Shown here piece after piece: positions 36,894 to 45,883 of a DNA stretch of 64,000 bases. The number at the start of each line of letters is the position of its first letter. The first letter of the stretch is position 1. Origin of the DNA: an uncultured Pelagibacteraceae bacterium (GTDB lineage: Bacteria; Pseudomonadota; Alphaproteobacteria; Pelagibacterales; Pelagibacteraceae). The position numbers and the translations under genes were made by a program. The stretch covers positions 1-64,000 of the forward strand of contig CACPCL010000002.1 of the NCBI GenBank assembly GCA_902632445.1. Reading direction: 5' to 3'. Under the pieces are notes generated by a model, which worked only from the letters and a program-made list of their open reading frames with translations, did not search any database and was not told the origin of the DNA.

Positions 36894-38978
36894 TTATTTT
36901 AAAATTTTTGCAGATTTTAAAATAAAAGAATATTCTTCAGCTAGTTCTGTGATCGCATTGTCGCGCCCAGACATACCGCCATGGCCCGCGGCTTCCATTT
37001 TACATTTTAATAATTGGATATTATTATCACTTTTTTTATCTCTAAGTTTTGCAATATATTTTACCGGCTCAGAGTACAGAACTCTGTTGTCAAATAAAGA
37101 AGTTGTAATAAGCATCGGTGGGTAATCTTTTTTACCAAGATTATTATAGGGCGCATAGGATAAAATATATTCAAAGTATTCTTTACTTTTTATCGGGTTT
37201 CCCCACATTTCCCATTCACCTGGTGTTAAAGGTAATTTTTCATTTAACATCGTTGTCATTGTGTCTACAAATGGAACTAACAAAAGCATTCCAAAAAATA
37301 AATCTGGCGCCATATTCGCCACTGCTCCACCTGTCAGACCGCCTGCAGAACCACCATAAAAACAAATACCGCCTTTGTATGTATATCTTTGTTCTATAAG
37401 ATGATTTGCGCAAGCTATATAATCTAAAAAAGTATTTTTTTTAAATTTCTTTTTACCTTTTTCATGATGGCTATCACCTAAGTCTCCGCCGCCTCTAATA
37501 TGAGCTATAGCAAAAGTTATTCCCCTATCAATCAAACAAAATCTTGAAGCACTAAATGAAGGAGAGACACTATGTTTATATGCTCCGTAAGCGTATAAAA
37601 GAATTTTTGATCTTCCGTCTTGTTTTGCAGTTTTTAATCTAACCAAACTAATAGGTATCATTTGACCATCATGTGACTCAGCTTTTATCCTTTCAACAAT
37701 ATATTTATTGGGGTCATGACCTGATGGAATTTCTATCTCTTTAACTAATTTTTTTTCTTTTGAAACAATGTTATACTCATAAACTCTTCCTGGGGTAGCC
37801 ATACTCTCCCAACTAACTCTTATCATTGTGGTATTAGTATCTCTTTGCATTAAAGAAATGCCTGGCACTCCAATTGATTCATCTGAAATTTTAATTTCTT
37901 CTTCGTTGTTAGTTTTTATATTTCTTACATAAAGTTTTAGAATAGCATCAGACTTTTCTGATCTAAGAATATAATTGTCCAAAAATTCCAATCCACCAAT
38001 CACAGTCTCTTTTTTGGCTGGAATGAAAACTTCCAAGTTATTTATTTGATCAGTCTTACATCTTAGCACTTTATAATCCCTAGCTTCTTCATTTGTATGC
38101 ACATAAAAAAAGCCCTGCCAAGAGTCTATTGAATAACGAACATCATTTTTCCTTTTTTGAAAAAGGGTAGGATTTATTTCTTTAGCATCTGTAGGAAAAA
38201 AATATTCTTCTGTTGTGATGTGATCAGAAGTTCCGATAATGAAATATTTCTCATCTGAAGTAATACCTATACCGCAAGTAAAAGTTTCATCTTTTTCTTC
38301 AAAAATAAGCTGATCTTGATCGGACGAAGTTCCAATAACATGTTTAAAAATTTGTTTAGGTCTATGATATTTATCCAGTTTTGAATAAAAAAAACTCTTA
38401 TTATCTAAAGACCAAGTGACACTTCCACTAGTGTTTTCTATTATATCTTTTTCATTTTTGCCAGTTCTTAGATCCCTTAAATAAATTGTATAGTACTCTG
38501 ATCCTTTTAAATCTACAGAGTAAGCTATATAATTATCACAATAAGAAGTGCTTACTGTGCCAACTCCAAAATATTCTGAACCCGATTTTTTTTTTTCTAA
38601 ATCACCATCAAAAAAAATTTCCTCAGGTCTAGAACCATCAATGAGCTGCCGCATTCGTTTACCGTAATTTCCTTTAGCCTCTGTCTTAGACCAATAATAA
38701 TATCTTTTATCTTTATATTTTAATCCAGTATCGTCTAATTTTATTTTACCTTTAATTTCATTAAATAAATCTTTCTGAAGATATTCGACATCTTTGAAAT
38801 AATTCTCAGTAATCTTATTATTGGCTTCTATATAATCTTTAACTTCTGTATCTAATTTTTTTGAATCTTTTAAAACTTCAAGTATATTTGGCTGATCTAC
38901 CCAAGAATAGTCATCTTCTAGTGGAATACCGTGATAATTTTTCTTAGTCTTAATTTTCTTAAGTTTTGGTATATTCAT
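36894..38978 (-). CDS. Prolyl oligopeptidase family serine peptidase (S9A, oligopeptidase B-like)
   Basis: Cytoplasmic oligopeptidase, 694 residues: an N-terminal beta-propeller (~1-400) gating a C-terminal alpha/beta hydrolase. The nucleophile is in FYGGSAGGLTGG (Ser near 544). The Asp lies in TTSLFDNRVLYSEP and the His in AAGHGGMSGR near the end. FAIAHIRGGGDLGDSHHEKGK is the typical oxyanion/loop block. The start is one base from the divergent DnaJ-like start. Confidence 0.92.
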   Translation of the reverse strand: MNIPKLKKIKTKKNYHGIPLEDDYSWVDQPNILEVLKDSKKLDTEVKDYIEANNKITENYFKDVEYLQKDLFNEIKGKIKLDDTGLKYKDKRYYYWSKTEAKGNYGKRMRQLIDGSRPEEIFFDGDLEKKKSGSEYFGVGTVSTSYCDNYIAYSVDLKGSEYYTIYLRDLRTGKNEKDIIENTSGSVTWSLDNKSFFYSKLDKYHRPKQIFKHVIGTSSDQDQLIFEEKDETFTCGIGITSDEKYFIIGTSDHITTEEYFFPTDAKEINPTLFQKRKNDVRYSIDSWQGFFYVHTNEEARDYKVLRCKTDQINNLEVFIPAKKETVIGGLEFLDNYILRSEKSDAILKLYVRNIKTNNEEEIKISDESIGVPGISLMQRDTNTTMIRVSWESMATPGRVYEYNIVSKEKKLVKEIEIPSGHDPNKYIVERIKAESHDGQMIPISLVRLKTAKQDGRSKILLYAYGAYKHSVSPSFSASRFCLIDRGITFAIAHIRGGGDLGDSHHEKGKKKFKKNTFLDYIACANHLIEQRYTYKGGICFYGGSAGGLTGGAVANMAPDLFFGMLLLVPFVDTMTTMLNEKLPLTPGEWEMWGNPIKSKEYFEYILSYAPYNNLGKKDYPPMLITTSLFDNRVLYSEPVKYIAKLRDKKSDNNIQLLKCKMEAAGHGGMSGRDNAITELAEEYSFILKSAKILK

Positions 38979-38979
38979 A

Positions 38980-39501
38980 ATGGGAAACTATATGAATTTG
39001 TTTTTATTTGGAATTATCATTTTTGTCATTGTTTATTTATTTTTAAATTGGTTTGCACGAACCAGCTCAAAGAAAATAGCGACAACAATAAAAAAAATAG
39101 CAGTTTATTTATCGGTTATTTTAGCAACCTTATTGGCTATTGGTGGGAAATATATTTTCTCACTACCTTTTTTATTTGTAATTCTTAGTGGATTAAAAAT
39201 AAAAGGATTTACCGCTCTTCAAATGTGGCAGCTATGGAGATTAATTCAATTCATGAAAAATTCAGGAAGATTTTCTCAAGGCCAATTTGGAAAAACTCAA
39301 GGTTCTTCAAGCGTTACTACTGAGGAGGCTTATAAATTACTAGGATTAAAAAAAGGCGCAACCAAAGAGGAAGTTTTAAAAGCAGCAAATCAACTTCAAA
39401 AAAAAATACATCCTGACATGAACAGAGAAGTTAAGACTGAGAGATTAAGTCAATTAGTTAATGAGGCAAAAGAAAAAATTATTAAAAGTGATTTTAGTTA
39501 G
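38980..39501 (+). CDS. DnaJ-domain membrane protein
   Basis: N-terminal membrane segments (about residues 5-22 and 40-65) are followed by a J domain (TTEEAYKLLGLKKGAT to the end). The HPD motif, needed to stimulate DnaK, is at 144-146 (KIHPDMN). The layout resembles TIM14/DjlA-like proteins that tether Hsp70 to a membrane. The second ATG (38992) is an equally likely start and would leave more room for the S9A promoter. Partner substrate unknown. Confidence 0.82.
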   Translation: MGNYMNLFLFGIIIFVIVYLFLNWFARTSSKKIATTIKKIAVYLSVILATLLAIGGKYIFSLPFLFVILSGLKIKGFTALQMWQLWRLIQFMKNSGRFSQGQFGKTQGSSSVTTEEAYKLLGLKKGATKEEVLKAANQLQKKIHPDMNREVKTERLSQLVNEAKEKIIKSDFS

Positions 39502-40453
39502 TTAGTAAATAAATTGATTTTTCAAATACTTTTTCAAAAGATATCTTTTCTGAACCCAAAGTATCATGAGTAGTCGTTTCTTCTGTTTCACCGTCAGGTA
39601 AAATAATTTCAATATTTTTTGAATATTTACCGTAAGCCTGAACAGGACTGTCCATAAAAAGCGCCAAACATTTTAAATTTAGTGCAGATGAAATATGCAG
39701 CCATCCAGTATCGTTCCCGATGTATAAATCACAATTTTTAATAATTGGCATTGTTTCACTAATTTTTAGGTTATCAAATGAAATACATTTATTTTTAATT
39801 TTTGATTTATAAATTTTATTTATAAGTTCTTTATCGTTTTTACCTGCAGCGATGTAAAATTTTGAAGGAATTTGTTTATCAATCTTTTCACACAAGTTAA
39901 TATAATTTTTGATAGACCATCTTTTTGTAGGACCACTAGCTGATATACCTAAACATATATGTTTCAAGTCTTTTGAAAATTGACTTCTGTAGTTCGCAAT
40001 TTTTACTTTATCTAATTGTAATTCTGGTTGTGTAGAGACAATTGTACCTAATTCATTTTCTGTAAAAATTTTTGCAGTAGTAACAATATTGTCTTTTTTT
40101 TTGAATAGAGGATATTGTGATATTTTTTTTATACCCGCAAGTTTTGAAATTAAAAAATATCTAAATGAACTATTGAAAATGAAGACTTTATCAAATTTCT
40201 TCTTTTTTAATTCTTTTATAAGTTGAAAAAATCCTTTAACACCATCATGAGATCCAGTATTAGTTTTTGTCCTATTTAAAATAATAATTTCGCTAATTTT
40301 TTTATCATCAATTAAAAGTTCCTTTGCTCTTGAATTTTCTTTGACCAGAATTGACACTGATGAATTGTACTTTTTTGCAATTGCATGAATATAAGGAAGA
40401 TAAATAACCATATCTCCCATACCGATTTTTGGTTGTATTACTAAAACTTTCAT
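39494..40453 (-). CDS. Glycosyltransferase family 9 protein
   Basis: ADP-heptose:LPS heptosyltransferase-like enzyme (GT9, GT-B fold), 319 residues. The start KVLVIQPKIGMGDMVIYLPYIHAI carries the family GDM(V/L) loop. The donor-site motif is YIGNDTGWLHISSAL. It probably adds a sugar to lipopolysaccharide or another surface glycan; donor and acceptor cannot be told. Its end overlaps the J-protein gene by 8 bases. Confidence 0.85.
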   Translation of the reverse strand: MKVLVIQPKIGMGDMVIYLPYIHAIAKKYNSSVSILVKENSRAKELLIDDKKISEIIILNRTKTNTGSHDGVKGFFQLIKELKKKKFDKVFIFNSSFRYFLISKLAGIKKISQYPLFKKKDNIVTTAKIFTENELGTIVSTQPELQLDKVKIANYRSQFSKDLKHICLGISASGPTKRWSIKNYINLCEKIDKQIPSKFYIAAGKNDKELINKIYKSKIKNKCISFDNLKISETMPIIKNCDLYIGNDTGWLHISSALNLKCLALFMDSPVQAYGKYSKNIEIILPDGETEETTTHDTLGSEKISFEKVFEKSIYLLTN

Positions 40454-40500
40454 TTTAAATTTTATTAATATAACTTAGATTAAAAAATTTGGGTAAGATT

Positions 40501-41385
40501 ATGATTAAAAAAGGTGTCTACGCAGCAAGTTTAAGTATCTTAAATGAGGATAAGACATTAGATATTAACTCTACTATTAGTCATGCAGTTGATGCAATAA
40601 AAAATGGTTTGCATGGTGTTTTCTTTTTTGGTTCGACAGGACAGAGTCAACTTATCTCTATTGCTGAAAAAAAGGAATTTATATCAAAAATTGCTAATCA
40701 TAAAATGAGAAAGCAATTTTTTTTAGGAACAGGTAACAACTCACTAAACGAAAATATAGATCTTATTAAATATGCAATGGAGTATGATTTTAGAGATTTT
40801 CTTATAATGCCACCTGCATATTATAAAGGGAACACTGATGAAGGTGTATTTGATTTTTATTCAAGAATAATAAAATCTTCTCCAAAAATTAGAGTTATTC
40901 TTTACAATTTCGAAAAACTCAGTGGCTATAAGTTTTCCCCTGAGTCGGTATCAACTTTGGTTAAGTTTTTTCCTCAAAATATAGTGGGGTGTAAGGACTC
41001 TAGTTATAATTTATTTGAAAATTTAAAGTTAGATAATTTTTTAATGTTTCCTGGTTCAGAGGCAAAACTTTTGAAAGGTTTAGAGCTAGGGTGTTCTGGT
41101 TGTATATCAGCTGTTACTAATGTTACACACTATCTAGCTAGAAAAGTATATGACGATTTTGAAAAGAAAGAAACTCAGACTAAAAATAAACAGCTAATAG
41201 CTGTTCGAGAAACTTTTGATCAATATAATTTGATATCTGCTTTACATAGTTTTAATTCACTAAAAGATAAAAATTATAAAAATATACTCCCGCCATTAAC
41301 TTTGTTAAATGACAAAAAATTAAAAGAATTAGTAAAAAAATTAAATGAGTTAAAATTTACACTAGAAAATAACTTAGCAGCATAA
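40501..41385 (+). CDS. DapA-family (dihydrodipicolinate synthase/N-acetylneuraminate lyase) aldolase
   Basis: Class I Schiff-base TIM-barrel lyase. The catalytic Tyr is in VILYNFEKLSG and the Schiff-base Lys in VGCKDSS. FFGSTGQSQL replaces the usual GTTGE loop, so the substrate may not be aspartate semialdehyde. I use the ATG at 40501; the frame is open to a TTG at 40489. It is 2 bases before cfa, an uncommon pairing. True DapA function is therefore uncertain. Confidence 0.8.
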   Translation: MIKKGVYAASLSILNEDKTLDINSTISHAVDAIKNGLHGVFFFGSTGQSQLISIAEKKEFISKIANHKMRKQFFLGTGNNSLNENIDLIKYAMEYDFRDFLIMPPAYYKGNTDEGVFDFYSRIIKSSPKIRVILYNFEKLSGYKFSPESVSTLVKFFPQNIVGCKDSSYNLFENLKLDNFLMFPGSEAKLLKGLELGCSGCISAVTNVTHYLARKVYDDFEKKETQTKNKQLIAVRETFDQYNLISALHSFNSLKDKNYKNILPPLTLLNDKKLKELVKKLNELKFTLENNLAA

Positions 41386-41387
41386 TT

Positions 41388-42593
41388 ATGATTTTAGCAA
41401 GAATTTTTTCAAAAATTTATAAAGAGAGCGGAATAATATTAGTAGATGCCAAAGGTCAAAAATATATCTGCGGCAATCCAAGAAAAGACAATCCTACAAC
41501 TCTTAGACTGTTGAAAGATAACCTAAAATGGAAATTATTAATTGATCCAGAACTTGAATTTCCCGAAGCTTACATGAGAAATGAGATTATAATTGAAAAT
41601 TCCAGCTTAAAAGATTTTTTAATGGATTTAATAAAAAATCTTGGCAGAAATGAACTTTCTTCAGCAAGTCTTATTACTAAGAAAATTTATCAAGTTTATA
41701 GATACTTAACTAATTTTAATTTACCTGGAAAATCCCGAAAAAATATTCAACACCATTACGATATTGGAGGTAGTAAAGGTGAAAAACTTTATGACATTTT
41801 TTTAGATACAAAACATAGATTATATTCATGTGCTTATTGGAAAGATGACACTAAAACTCTTGAGGAGGCACAACAAAATAAAATTGAGCACATTATTAAA
41901 AAACTTGATATCAAAAATGGACAAAAAATTTTAGAAGTAGGATGTGGATGGGGTGGCATGGCTATTGAAATCGCTAAACAAAAAAACTGTGAAGTAACTG
42001 GTATTTCTCTTAGCAAAAATCAAATTCAATATTGTAAAGAAAAAGCGAAGGAGCTTGGTTTAGATAATCAGGTTAAATTTGAACTAATTGATTACAGGGA
42101 GGTCAAAGGGCTGTACGACAGAATTTACTCAGTAGGCATGTTTGAACATGTTGGTAAAAAATTTTATCATACTTTTTTTAAATCGATGAGCAATCTCCTT
42201 AAGAATGATGGATTATTTTTACTACATACAATAGGTGTAGTTGATAAGCCAACACCACCAAATAAATTTATTAATAAATATATATTTCCAGGTGGAATTT
42301 GTCCTTCTTTTAGTCAAATAATTACTCCTATCGAAAAAACCGGATTAATAGTGGCTGACACTGAAACATTAATCAGACATTATGATAAGACTTTAGAAAG
42401 TTGGCTGGAAAGGTTCTTAAACAATAAGAATATTGTCAAAGATTTATTTGATGAAAAATTTGTTAAAATGTGGGAATTTTATTTAGCTAGTTGTGCGGCT
42501 GCTTTTAAATATCGTGATCTTGTTGTTTTTCAATTACAAATTGTCAAGAACTTTCAGTCAGCTCATAGAACAAGAGACTATATATATTCATAA
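41388..42593 (+). CDS. cfa: Cyclopropane-fatty-acyl-phospholipid synthase
   Basis: SAM-dependent enzyme that cyclopropanates membrane phospholipid acyl chains. It has 401 residues. The SAM motif is ILEVGCGWGGMAIEIA; family blocks HYDIGGSKGEKLY, SCAYWKDDTKTLEEAQ and YSVGMFEHVGKKFY are present. The C-terminal FQLQIVKNFQSAHRTRDYIY is conserved. It overlaps nothing and sits 2 bases downstream of the DapA-family gene. Confidence 0.94.
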   Translation: MILARIFSKIYKESGIILVDAKGQKYICGNPRKDNPTTLRLLKDNLKWKLLIDPELEFPEAYMRNEIIIENSSLKDFLMDLIKNLGRNELSSASLITKKIYQVYRYLTNFNLPGKSRKNIQHHYDIGGSKGEKLYDIFLDTKHRLYSCAYWKDDTKTLEEAQQNKIEHIIKKLDIKNGQKILEVGCGWGGMAIEIAKQKNCEVTGISLSKNQIQYCKEKAKELGLDNQVKFELIDYREVKGLYDRIYSVGMFEHVGKKFYHTFFKSMSNLLKNDGLFLLHTIGVVDKPTPPNKFINKYIFPGGICPSFSQIITPIEKTGLIVADTETLIRHYDKTLESWLERFLNNKNIVKDLFDEKFVKMWEFYLASCAAAFKYRDLVVFQLQIVKNFQSAHRTRDYIYS

Positions 42594-42619
42594 AAACTGT
42601 TATTTAATTAATAGCAGCT

Positions 42620-43828
42620 ATGAAAAAAAAGAAAAAAAGATTTAGAAAAAAATCTTCAAATTTAAAAAGACGCAAGTTTAAAAAGACCAGAAAGAAAATA
42701 AAACGAAATCTCAAAAAAAAGGTCAAAAATAAAAAAAGAATAGTTTTAAAAAAAAGAAAAATAAATAAAAAAAAACAAAAACCTAAACTTCAGTCAAAAA
42801 CTAAAAAAAAACCCCAAAAAACGAGAGCAATCGTTTCAAGAATTTTAATTTTTAGTGATAAACTTAAATCAATAGTTAGTTTCAACTTTAATTTAGACAG
42901 ATCTTTACAGAAATTTTTTCAAGGCATGTCTAATAGTATTTCCAATTTAAAAAAAGTTATTGAGGAGGAAAGGGCCAAACAAAGAAAAATTAAAATTCAG
43001 GCAATGCAAAGAGAAAAAATAGAAGCTCAAAAACGTTTTAAACAACAAGAAGATCTTGCAATAAAAGCTAAATCAATGGAGCTTCAGCAAGAAGAAAAAT
43101 TAGGACGTGAAAGAAAAATAGAATTACAAAAATTTATTAGATTAGAGCAAGCAGAATTAAGAAAGGAACAAGCAGAGAAACAAAGAAAATTTTTAGAACA
43201 AATAAAATTAGAAAGAAAAATCGAGCAATTTAGAAAAAGAGAAGCCTTAGAAATCAAAAATTTAGAGAAATACGTACTGAGTCAACAAAGAGAGTCATAC
43301 GAAGAAGTTCAGCAACGAATAGATAAAATTAAAGAAAAATATAAGTCTTTAAGAGAGCAAAAAGTTAATGAGGCAATAAGAGAGAGGGTTGCTCAGCTTG
43401 GAATAAAAATTGAAGACACCGATGATAAAGCAACTCTATTAGAAAAGGAGAGGGTTTATAATGCAGAACGTGAAAAAATTGAATATGCTTTAGAAAGTTT
43501 CTATAGGTCAGCTCATAGCTTATGTTTCCAAATTAATAAAAGATATATTCCAAAATACTTAAGCATCATGAGAGTAGTTGATCGTAGGTTTGAAACAGGT
43601 GAAATATTTATAAAATGGGACGATACTAATGAGGATGATTGGTTAATTTTAATTTATATTAAGAATAATTCACCAGATGAAGGAATAGTAATTGAAGATA
43701 GATCAAATCCAGAAAGAAATTTTTCTCACGAATTTAAATCTTCTGAAATATTCAAGGCTTCGGATCTCATGGTTGACTCACTAACAAAGCTGCTTGATAG
43801 AGAAAGAAATAAAAAAAAAGTTAGTTGA
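42620..43828 (+). CDS. Lys/Arg-rich coiled-coil protein of unknown function
   Basis: I do not recognise a family. The first 60 residues contain 37 Lys/Arg, like a histone-type tail expected to bind nucleic acid or ribosomes. Residues about 95-270 form a long charged coiled coil rich in Glu, Lys, Gln and Arg. The last ~120 residues look globular (YRSAHSLCFQINKRYIPKYL, then GEIFIKWDDTNEDDWLILIYI). No signal peptide. It stands as a single gene after cfa and overlaps the MBL gene tail by 8 bases. Low-complexity DNA makes database matches unreliable. Confidence 0.75.
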   Translation: MKKKKKRFRKKSSNLKRRKFKKTRKKIKRNLKKKVKNKKRIVLKKRKINKKKQKPKLQSKTKKKPQKTRAIVSRILIFSDKLKSIVSFNFNLDRSLQKFFQGMSNSISNLKKVIEEERAKQRKIKIQAMQREKIEAQKRFKQQEDLAIKAKSMELQQEEKLGRERKIELQKFIRLEQAELRKEQAEKQRKFLEQIKLERKIEQFRKREALEIKNLEKYVLSQQRESYEEVQQRIDKIKEKYKSLREQKVNEAIRERVAQLGIKIEDTDDKATLLEKERVYNAEREKIEYALESFYRSAHSLCFQINKRYIPKYLSIMRVVDRRFETGEIFIKWDDTNEDDWLILIYIKNNSPDEGIVIEDRSNPERNFSHEFKSSEIFKASDLMVDSLTKLLDRERNKKKVS

Positions 43829-44903
43829 TAAGATCTTTTAATTTTTTAATCTCGCCAATTTTGAATATAATTGCTTCGTCTTTTTCATAGCCGAACTTTT
43901 CAGCATTTTCTTTAAACCTCACGGGAGGTTCCCAGATTGGCTCCAAACTTAATATTGCTGTTCCCCAATGCATTCCTATAACTTTTTTTACTTCTAAGTC
44001 TTTCATTAAAGATAAAAGCTCTTCAGGATTTGCGTGAGCTGTAGATTTATCCTTGACTGGAACCAGTGGGTAGAAATTATATGCGCCCAAATTTCCAAAA
44101 CCCAAATCGATAGGACCAAATTTTTTTCCTAATTCCTTGTAAAACGGTGCTGGTCCAGTATCGCAAGCAAAAAAGATTTTTTTATCTTTGTATTCAATTA
44201 AAAAGCTCCCCCAAAGTGATCTATTTGTATTTCCATCTCCCCAGATCCATCGTTTGGACCAATGTTGACTTGGTAGCATTGTAACTGTGATTTCATCATT
44301 AATTTTAATTTTATCAAACCAATCCATTTCTTTAACAGTATCTTTTTTATATCCATTTTTTGTGAAATATTTTCCAAGTTTAAGTGGCACAAGAACTTTA
44401 GTATTCTTATAAGGAAAGTTTTTTATTGTACGAATACTCATGTGATCATAATGATTATGTGTCAGCAAAAATAAATCTATTTTCGGAAGTTCTTTAAGAG
44501 TTAAAGGAGATTCTATATATTTCTTTGGTCCGAATACCATAGGTCCATAATTCTTTTCGAAAACTGGATCAGTAATAATTGTAGTGTTTCCAAGTTTAAT
44601 TATAAAGCTCGCGTGATCAAGCCACATCACATATGAGTCAGATTTGTGTTTTTCGAGATTTTTTAAAACTACTTGTTTTTCAATTACATGTTCAGGCGGA
44701 TAGTCAATCTTAAGTTTCTTTTTTTCCTCCCTAAAAACTTTCCAATCCCATTTAAAATTTGGATCCCTTTTCGGGCCTCCTTCAAGGTTTCTAAAAGCAT
44801 ATAATTTTCCGTCTTTATAAACATGATGATAGGGTTTTTTTTCCATAGCATTTAAACTAATACTTAATGAAAATAATGTACATAGAATAAGGGGTATTCG
44901 CAT
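43821..44903 (-). CDS. Exported metallo-beta-lactamase-fold hydrolase (NAPE-PLD/RomA-like)
   Basis: Zn-dependent hydrolase. I use the ATG at 44903 (MRIPLILCTLF, 360 residues); an upstream TTG at 44924 is open in frame but weak. The N-terminus is a signal peptide ending near LNAMEK. The metal motif HxHxDH is LLTHNHYDHM, and later ligands are in FACDTGPAP and GMHWGT. DHASFIIKLGNTTIITDPVF is the typical start of the NAPE-PLD/RomA group. Natural substrate unknown. Confidence 0.85.
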   Translation of the reverse strand: MRIPLILCTLFSLSISLNAMEKKPYHHVYKDGKLYAFRNLEGGPKRDPNFKWDWKVFREEKKKLKIDYPPEHVIEKQVVLKNLEKHKSDSYVMWLDHASFIIKLGNTTIITDPVFEKNYGPMVFGPKKYIESPLTLKELPKIDLFLLTHNHYDHMSIRTIKNFPYKNTKVLVPLKLGKYFTKNGYKKDTVKEMDWFDKIKINDEITVTMLPSQHWSKRWIWGDGNTNRSLWGSFLIEYKDKKIFFACDTGPAPFYKELGKKFGPIDLGFGNLGAYNFYPLVPVKDKSTAHANPEELLSLMKDLEVKKVIGMHWGTAILSLEPIWEPPVRFKENAEKFGYEKDEAIIFKIGEIKKLKDLIN

Positions 44904-44913
44904 ACCCCTTATT
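44886..44913. promoter_or_regulatory. 12-bp hairpin over the MBL start codon; possible terminator of the upstream lipoprotein gene
   Basis: AATAAGGGGTAT (44886-44897) and ATACCCCTTATT (44902-44913) form a perfect 12-bp stem with loop TCGC. In the minus-strand transcript both the Shine-Dalgarno-like AAGGGG and the ATG at 44903 lie in this structure. It begins 29 bases downstream of the small lipoprotein stop, so it may act as a terminator, a translation-blocking hairpin, or both. Confidence 0.6.
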
Positions 44914-44941
44914 AGCACAGACAATTAAATTTAAAAGGAAA

Positions 44942-45145
44942 TTAAATATCTGAACAATTTGATTTATTTATTCTCTTATCAAATGATTTAAGTGCTTCTT
45001 TTGAAATGACCCAAACATACGAGCTTTCTTTTAAACCATTCTCATCGGCAGCTGTACATCTTTTGCCAAATTTTACTTTGGCTATGTTGCTTCCAGCACA
45101 ATTAGTCAACATAAGCAACAACATAAAAGTAGATAATATTTTCAT
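44942..45145 (-). CDS. Small lipoprotein of unknown function
   Basis: 67 residues. A signal sequence FMLLLMLTNCAG has a lipobox with Cys at residue 16. The mature part (~50 residues) holds two more Cys (KRCTAAD and KSNCSDI) that could form a disulphide in the periplasm. It is divergent from the thioesterase gene and upstream of the MBL gene. No family recognised. Confidence 0.7.
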   Translation of the reverse strand: MKILSTFMLLLMLTNCAGSNIAKVKFGKRCTAADENGLKESSYVWVISKEALKSFDKRINKSNCSDI

Positions 45146-45253
45146 GATTAAGATTTAAAGTTAGAGTCTGTGCTTTGCTTGGCATAATTTGGACCAAAAA
45201 AAGAAACTGAAACTTTATTGAATAAGATAAACTTTGGCTTTATTATTGAAATT

Positions 45254-45646
45254 ATGTCTAAAAGCCACATTTATAAATTGAAAGTTTTTGTTGAAGACGT
45301 TGACTTTGGTCGAGTATTTTATTCTAGATATCTTCAGTACATCGAGAGAGCTAGAACGGAGCTAATACACGAAAAATTTGGCTTAAATTTAACTCAACTT
45401 ATGAACGAGCACGATATAATGTTTGTCGTTAGAAGCTGTAACATAAAATATCTAAAATCTGCAGTTTTTGAGGATAACTTGAGTGTTGAAACAACAGTTT
45501 TAAAAAAAACCAACGTTAGACTAAACTTGCTTCAGGTTGTTAAAAGAGACGGGGAAGTTCTTGTTAGCGCAGATGTGGAACTAGCAGTGGTAGATCGAAG
45601 TGGGTCAATAAAAAAACTTTCTGAGGATTTTTTCACAAAGATTTAA
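45254..45646 (+). CDS. ybgC: YbgC/FadM-like acyl-CoA thioesterase (hotdog fold)
   Basis: 4-hydroxybenzoyl-CoA-thioesterase family protein. The ATG at 45254 (MSKSHIYKLKVF) is chosen over a TTG at 45218, giving 130 residues. The active-site pattern VEDVDFGRVFYSRYLQYIERARTEL (Asp near residue 16 of the family motif) is diagnostic, and IMFVVRSCNIKYLKSA follows. In many proteobacteria ybgC heads the tol-pal cluster; here tol-pal genes are absent, so it may act alone. Confidence 0.87.
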   Translation: MSKSHIYKLKVFVEDVDFGRVFYSRYLQYIERARTELIHEKFGLNLTQLMNEHDIMFVVRSCNIKYLKSAVFEDNLSVETTVLKKTNVRLNLLQVVKRDGEVLVSADVELAVVDRSGSIKKLSEDFFTKI

Positions 45647-45670
45647 ATTTGGCAAAGAAACGCCTAATAA

Positions 45671-45699
45671 CTGCCTAAATTTTCATTAAAAATTATACT
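45671..45699 (+). promoter_or_regulatory. Candidate sigma-70 promoter for the 40-aa ORF
   Basis: CTGCCT (45671-45676) and TATACT (45694-45699) are spaced by 17 bases. The -10 is good and the -35 is weak. Transcription would start about 55 bases upstream of the small ORF. Confidence 0.35.
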
Positions 45700-45760
45700 C
45701 AACTTAGGTTTGCAAATTCAGCAATATTCATAGAGTTAAAAAAATAAACTAAAAGGAGTC

Positions 45761-45883
45761 ATGAGAATTAAACAACTAAAAAAAAACAAGTTAAAGACTA
45801 ACTTTAATAAAAAATTCAAAAAAATCTCTCTTTTTGAACTTCAAAATAGTCCAAAATTTCTTAATTTTAGAGTTCGAGCATAA
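45761..45883 (+). CDS. Candidate 40-aa basic small protein
   Basis: An ORF starting MRIKQLKKNKLK and ending NFRVRA, stop TAA. The ATG is preceded by AAGGAG (45753-45758) two bases away, one of the strongest Shine-Dalgarno sites in the window. The peptide is basic (12 Lys and 3 Arg of 40) with no membrane segment. It may be a real small protein or a leader peptide. Conservation would decide. Confidence 0.5.
   Translation: MRIKQLKKNKLKTNFNKKFKKISLFELQNSPKFLNFRVRA

Noticed and set aside
36844-37125. Plus-strand ORF of 93 residues over the S9A peptidase
   Set aside because: It lies antisense to a clear peptidase C-terminus and over the hsp20 leader; no codon or domain support.
44904-44924. MBL start at the TTG 44924
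   Set aside because: It has no Shine-Dalgarno and would add polar residues ahead of the signal peptide; the ATG at 44903 fits a signal peptide start.
45218-45253. TTG-started extension of the YbgC-like gene
   Set aside because: The ATG at 45254 gives the usual family N-terminus.
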